From NCBI GenBank assembly GCA_910589265.1, contig CAJUTQ010000100.1, forward strand, positions 1 through 64,000: a DNA stretch of 64,000 nucleotides, written 5' to 3'. The number at the start of each line of letters is the position of its first letter. The first letter of the stretch is position 1. The position numbers and the translations under genes were made by a program. The DNA comes from an uncultured Lachnospiraceae bacterium. GTDB taxonomy: Bacteria; Bacillota; Clostridia; Lachnospirales; Lachnospiraceae. The notes beneath the pieces are model-generated. The model was not told where the DNA came from. It ran no database searches and saw nothing but the letters and a program-made list of their open reading frames with translations. Below, in pieces: positions 61,301 to 64,000 of the stretch.

Positions 61301-62796
61301 GCGCTAAACCTCTCTTTTATTTTTCCACCCACTACTTTTACAGCCCCAATTTCAATAATTCGATCTTTCACTGGTGAAAACCCTGTTGTCTCCAAATCAA
61401 AAACAACAAACTCTCCATCAAGACTTTGTCCGTTTGCCCTTGTGGCTACTTCCTTCAAATCGTCGACTAAATAAGCTTCCATTCCATATATGACTTTAAA
61501 AAAGTCTTTTTTATCAGGTTTTTCTTCTCCTGCCTCTATTCTCTTTGCCTTTTCTTTTTTCCAAAGATCTTCCCATACATGATTTGCATCTGGAAAAGAT
61601 TGAACAGCCCCATGGTCTGTAATGGCAATGGCCGGATGGCCCCAGGCTTTCGCCCTATGGATAATCTCTTTCACATCCGAGACTCCATCCATATCACTCA
61701 TCTTTGTATGACAATGAAGTTCCACTCTTTTTACAGGACTTGTATCCCTTCTAGTAGCTGTAAAATCTCCAATTTTCTTAATGCCAGTGACGGATCCAAT
61801 CGTCAGCTCACTGTCAAATTTGTCAATGGAGGTGACCCCTTTTAATTTAATAAATCCCCCTTTTTTGACATTATCTAAAATTTCTTCTCGTTGTTCATTT
61901 CTGATGAACATTTTGACAGTTATTGTATCAGTAAAATCTGTCACATCAAACATAAGAATTGTTTTTTCATTTCGGATTTCTCTTGTATCGAAACGGATAA
62001 TTTTCCCCCTTATAACTACTTCTCCCATTTCCCCCCATATTTGTTCAATGGGCATTTCTTCTTCCTCAAAATCTCTTCCATAAAGGACATCTGGATTTTG
62101 GTTTTTTTTCCATTTTCCCTTTCCTTCTCTTTTCCCAGTCTCTTCTTTTTTCTTAGGCTCTGGTCGTTCTTCTTGTTTTACGTCCTCTCTTATTCTCTCA
62201 TTCTCTCCTATTTCTAATGTTGTCCGCTCTACAATTTCTTCAATTTCCTTCTTTATTTTTTCATCTGCATATGTTAATGCTTTCCCTTTGCGTTCCTTAG
62301 AAAATACCATACGGATATCTACAGCCATGGCAAACCGTTCGTTAAAAATTTTATCTAGTATCTTAGCCAGTTCTTCGGAAAATCTCTTGGCAACTTGATG
62401 ACTGGGCATTGTAAATAAAATGGTTCTTTCTTCTGAAAAAAGGATGTCTGCATGTTTATACAACTGATATATGACAGGATTATACGTTTTTAATTCTAAG
62501 GCAATGCTATCCTTATATATATGAAAAAATTTCTCTGGGGTATATTGGTTTGACAGCTTATAATGCTCATATATTTTAATTTGGATAGGTGCACTTGGAA
62601 AAAGCTGCCTACTTGTTTCCTTCTCTATGAAAAAAATTTGATTTTTAGGAATTAAACGATTGTGAAAAATATATACCCGAATCAAATCTTTACTTTTTGT
62701 AGAAGTTACCTTTTCCACCTGTACCTCTTCAAATACTTCTTTCATATCTTTTGAAACAGTCAAGGAAGGGAATACGTCAAAAAATGCTTTTGCCAT
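58333..62796 (-). CDS. polC: DNA polymerase III PolC-type
   Basis: This is the replicative polymerase of low-GC Gram-positives, 1487 residues. Order of domains: an N-terminal region, an OB-fold with the TDTITVKMFIRNEQ region, the start of the PHP domain VKRVELHCHTKMSDMDG, an embedded DnaQ-type 3'-5' exonuclease (GEFVVFDLETTGFSP, then AHNAAFDMGF and HHRAVDDANAT), the rest of PHP, and the polymerase core with DPDIDLNFSGDYQ-type aspartates (KEPDIDLNFSGDY). The C-terminus ends NQLSLFDFAL, which contains a beta-clamp-binding QLSLF. The frame is open to 62973, overlapping ispG; I use the ATG at 62796, which gives MAKAFFDVFP and sits nine bases after GAGAGG. Confidence 0.97.
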   Translation of the reverse strand: MAKAFFDVFPSLTVSKDMKEVFEEVQVEKVTSTKSKDLIRVYIFHNRLIPKNQIFFIEKETSRQLFPSAPIQIKIYEHYKLSNQYTPEKFFHIYKDSIALELKTYNPVIYQLYKHADILFSEERTILFTMPSHQVAKRFSEELAKILDKIFNERFAMAVDIRMVFSKERKGKALTYADEKIKKEIEEIVERTTLEIGENERIREDVKQEERPEPKKKEETGKREGKGKWKKNQNPDVLYGRDFEEEEMPIEQIWGEMGEVVIRGKIIRFDTREIRNEKTILMFDVTDFTDTITVKMFIRNEQREEILDNVKKGGFIKLKGVTSIDKFDSELTIGSVTGIKKIGDFTATRRDTSPVKRVELHCHTKMSDMDGVSDVKEIIHRAKAWGHPAIAITDHGAVQSFPDANHVWEDLWKKEKAKRIEAGEEKPDKKDFFKVIYGMEAYLVDDLKEVATRANGQSLDGEFVVFDLETTGFSPVKDRIIEIGAVKVVGGKIKERFSAFVNPEIPIPFQIEKLTGIHDEMVMNAEKIEEVLPKFLAFAKGGVMVAHNAAFDMGFIESKAADLKLYEEFTVVDTVALSRILLPSLRKHKLNNVAKAFNISLENHHRAVDDANATAEIFVKMISMLKEREIYTLDQVNELGASSKEGIKKLPTYHAILLAKNDVGRVNLYRLVSLSHLEYYQGRPRVPKSVLTNHREGLIVGSACEAGELYRAVLDGKSEKELIKIADFYDYLEIQPLGNNSFLLRSERSSIKEEEELKEHNRTIVRLGELLKKPVAATCDVHFLDPEDEIFRRIIMAGKGFKDADNQAPLYFRTTDEMLKEFSYLGEKKAEEVVITNTNLIANQIEWISPVRPDKCPPVIENSDKTLTDICYNKAREIYGDLLPKQVEERLEKELHSIISNGFAVMYIIAQKLVWKSLEDGYLVGSRGSVGSSFVATMAGITEVNPLPPHYYCKHCHYSDFESEEVKSYSGKAGCDMKDKPCPLCGEMLDKEGFDIPFETFLGFKGDKEPDIDLNFSGDYQSKAHKYTEVIFGTGQTYRAGTIGTLADKTAFGYVKNYFEEHGIRKRNCEIGRITMGCTGIRRTTGQHPGGIIVLPLGEDINSFTPVQHPANDTTTDIITTHFDYHSIDHNLLKLDILGHDDPTMIRMLQDLTGMDPQKIPLDDPKVMSLFQNTKALGIEPEDIGGCPLGALGIPEFGTDFVIQMLLDTKPSSFSDLVRISGLSHGTDVWLGNAQTLIEEGKATISTAICTRDDIMTYLIHMGVEDSLSFTIMESVRKGKGLKPEWEKAMIEEGVPDWYIWSCNKIKYMFPKAHAAAYVMMAWRIAYCKVNYPLAYYAAYFSIRASGFSYEIMCLGKKRLEEHMADYMRRKDSLSKKEQDTYKDMRIVQEMYARGFTFCKLDIFQADARLFQIVDGRLMPSLSSIEGLGDKAAEAICEAVKEGPFLSKDDFRTRTKVSKTVVDLMGELGLLGDIPESNQLSLFDFAL

Positions 62797-62810
62797 CGTT
62801 TTTTTCCTCT

Positions 62811-63866
62811 CTACGCTTTCCATTGAAGAAGTTCTTCTTTTAATGTATCTAAGAGCTTCTCTTCCGATACTTTTTTTATAATTTCTCCTTTTTTTATTAA
62901 CAGTCCCTCTCCATCCCCTCCTGCAATGCCAATGTCTGCCTCCTTGGCTTCCCCTGGCCCATTTACAGCACATCCCATAACAGCCACTTTTAAATCCAAA
63001 TCAAAGTCTGCCACCATCTCCTCTGTCTCCTTAGCCAACTTGATCAAATCAATTTTTGTCCTTCCACATGTTGGACAGGATACAACTTCCATTCCTCCCT
63101 TGCGAAGGCCAAGAGTTTTTAAAATAAGCTTTCCTGTCCGTATTTCCTCTATAGGATCTCCAGTCAAGGAAACTCTAAGGGTGTCTCCAATTCCTTCATA
63201 AAGGAGAATGCCAAGGCCAATAGAAGATTTAATATTCCCAGAATAAAGAGTTCCCGCTTCTGTAATACCAATATGTATTGGATAATTTGTCTGTAAAACG
63301 AGCTCCTCATGGGCTTTTATACACATAAGAACATCCGATGACTTAATACTGATAACTAACTGGTCATAGTTCCATTCTTCTATCATCCATATTTTCTCCA
63401 ATGCGCTTTCCACAATCCCTTTTGCAGTCACCCCTCCATATTTTTCAATAAACTTTCTTTCCAAGGATCCGCTATTCACCCCTATGCGAATAGGTACACT
63501 TCTTTCTTTTGCCGCCTTTACAACTTCCTTTACCTTCTCCTTTCCCCCAATATTTCCTGGATTAATACGTATTTTATCTCCTCCATTTTCTATGGAGGCA
63601 ATGGCCATTTTATAGTCAAAATGAATATCTGCCACAAGGGGAATTCTTGTCTGTCTTTTTATCTCTCTTAAGGCCAGGGCAGCTTCCATGGTAGGCACAG
63701 TACACCGCACAATTTCACATCCTGCCTTTGTCAGTCTTTCAATTTGTTGGATTGTAGCTTTTACATCTTCAGTTCTTGTGTTTGTCATAGATTGAATTAA
63801 AACAGGGTTTCCTCCCCCAATGACCCTATCCCCAATGGGAATTACTTTTGTACTGTTGCGGTGCAT
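62811..63866 (-). CDS. ispG: 4-hydroxy-3-methylbut-2-en-1-yl diphosphate synthase
   Basis: IspG is the penultimate enzyme of the MEP isoprenoid pathway and reduces MEcPP to HMBPP with a 4Fe-4S cluster. Family blocks are VIPIGDRVIGGGNPVLIQSM, TNTRTEDVKATIQQI, LVADIHFDYKMA and KIRINPGNIGG. The cluster cysteines are in VVSCPTCGRTKID and AVMGCAVNGPGEAKEADIG. Length is 351 residues from the ATG at 63866, which follows AAGGAAGAAAAT; a longer frame starts at 63905 inside rseP. It lies between rseP and polC, a classic Clostridia order. Confidence 0.96.
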   Translation of the reverse strand: MHRNSTKVIPIGDRVIGGGNPVLIQSMTNTRTEDVKATIQQIERLTKAGCEIVRCTVPTMEAALALREIKRQTRIPLVADIHFDYKMAIASIENGGDKIRINPGNIGGKEKVKEVVKAAKERSVPIRIGVNSGSLERKFIEKYGGVTAKGIVESALEKIWMIEEWNYDQLVISIKSSDVLMCIKAHEELVLQTNYPIHIGITEAGTLYSGNIKSSIGLGILLYEGIGDTLRVSLTGDPIEEIRTGKLILKTLGLRKGGMEVVSCPTCGRTKIDLIKLAKETEEMVADFDLDLKVAVMGCAVNGPGEAKEADIGIAGGDGEGLLIKKGEIIKKVSEEKLLDTLKEELLQWKA

Positions 63867-63879
63867 ATTTTCTTCCTTT

Positions 63880-64000
63880 CTATAAGAAAAACTTCTGAAT
63901 ATCATTATACATAATAAATACCATAAGCATCATTAAAAGGACAAGCCCAATAAAATGAACAATTCCTTCCTTCTCAGGATCTATCTTTTTCCCTCGAAAC
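63880..64000 (-). CDS. rseP: RseP site-2 metalloprotease, C-terminal end (partial)
   Basis: Only the last 40 codons lie in the window; the gene continues beyond the right edge. The minus strand reads RGKKIDPEKEGIVHFIGLV, then a hydrophobic helix LLMMLMVFIMY and NDIQKFFL before the TAG at 63880-63882. This is the conserved C-terminal helix of RseP/RIP zinc proteases, membrane-embedded enzymes that cut anti-sigma factors or signal peptides. The neighbouring ispG agrees, since dxr-rseP-ispG is the usual order. The ispG SD and start lie just after the stop. Confidence 0.85.
   Translation of the reverse strand, partial: FRGKKIDPEKEGIVHFIGLVLLMMLMVFIMYNDIQKFFL

Noticed and set aside
1..64000. CRISPR array, rRNA operon, prophage or secondary-metabolite cluster
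   Set aside because: I saw no regularly spaced repeats, no rRNA sequence, no phage structural genes and no NRPS or PKS modules.

Overview
The window looks like core chromosome of a low-GC Gram-positive anaerobe in class Clostridia, most likely Lachnospiraceae. The evidence is the AT-rich sequence, a PolC-type replicative polymerase, SepF together with MinCDE, class Ia ribonucleotide reductase, Hcp, DUF4366, DUF1836 and bactofilin genes, strong Shine-Dalgarno (SD) sequences and frequent TTG starts. Most genes lie on the minus strand. No prophage, rRNA, CRISPR array or intact insertion sequence is visible.

Region by region (minus strand unless marked +). 1-2.9 kb: an HlyD-like membrane protein, yggS and sepF. 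3.0-3.3 kb: a small DUF378 membrane protein (+) with terminators on both sides. 3.3-14.5 kb: a long shape and division cluster, transcribed as DUF4321, radC, mreB, mreC, mreD, PBP2, minC, minD, minE, rodA, mgsA, a DacF-type lipoprotein and a small P-loop protein. 14.7-21.4 kb: mutS, mutL, miaA and a PLP lyase. 21.6-29.7 kb: nrdA, nrdB, a CcdA-TlpA fusion, mntP, a SASA-domain esterase and miaB, behind a promoter with two NrdR boxes. 29.9-34.9 kb: ackA, divergent from pyruvate carboxylase (+). 35.0-35.7 kb: a scar holding a 5'-truncated T-box leader and a shredded trpB. 35.7-38.7 kb: degenerate M23 protein, bactofilin, GH25 muramidase and methyltransferase. 38.9-40.4 kb (+): csp, then a TetR regulator with a perfect operator and a DUF2871 membrane protein. 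40.4-42.8 kb: an AI-2E family protein and tyrS. 43.4-45.3 kb (+): nagB and nagA behind two perfect palindromes. 45.4-50.1 kb: DUF4366, pcrA, DUF1836 (+), yerC and a PHP phosphatase. 50.3-53.8 kb: a heterodimeric ABC exporter. 53.9-56.6 kb: a Crp/Fnr regulator divergent from hcp (+) and a small coiled-coil gene (+). 57.1-58.3 kb: an unrecognised AT-rich membrane protein gene and tRNA-Glu. 58.3-64 kb: rseP (partial), ispG and polC.

How the genes work together: the largest block couples lateral wall synthesis (MreBCD, RodA, PBP2, DacF) to septum placement (MinCDE), with SepF close by. A second wall block pairs bactofilin with a LytM-like protein that has lost its zinc ligands, plus a muramidase. 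Repair and tRNA modification genes (mutSL, miaA, miaB) sit between dNTP synthesis and cell shape. Carbon metabolism is represented by acetate kinase, pyruvate carboxylase and amino-sugar catabolism, and nitrosative or redox stress by Hcp, the CcdA-TlpA fusion and the Crp/Fnr regulator.

The most unusual signals are the T-box/trpB relic, which suggests loss of a tryptophan synthase gene, a divergent MreB, the non-catalytic M23-bactofilin pair, and several perfect-palindrome operators. I did not find a clear multi-gene system of unknown type; the window is mainly housekeeping.
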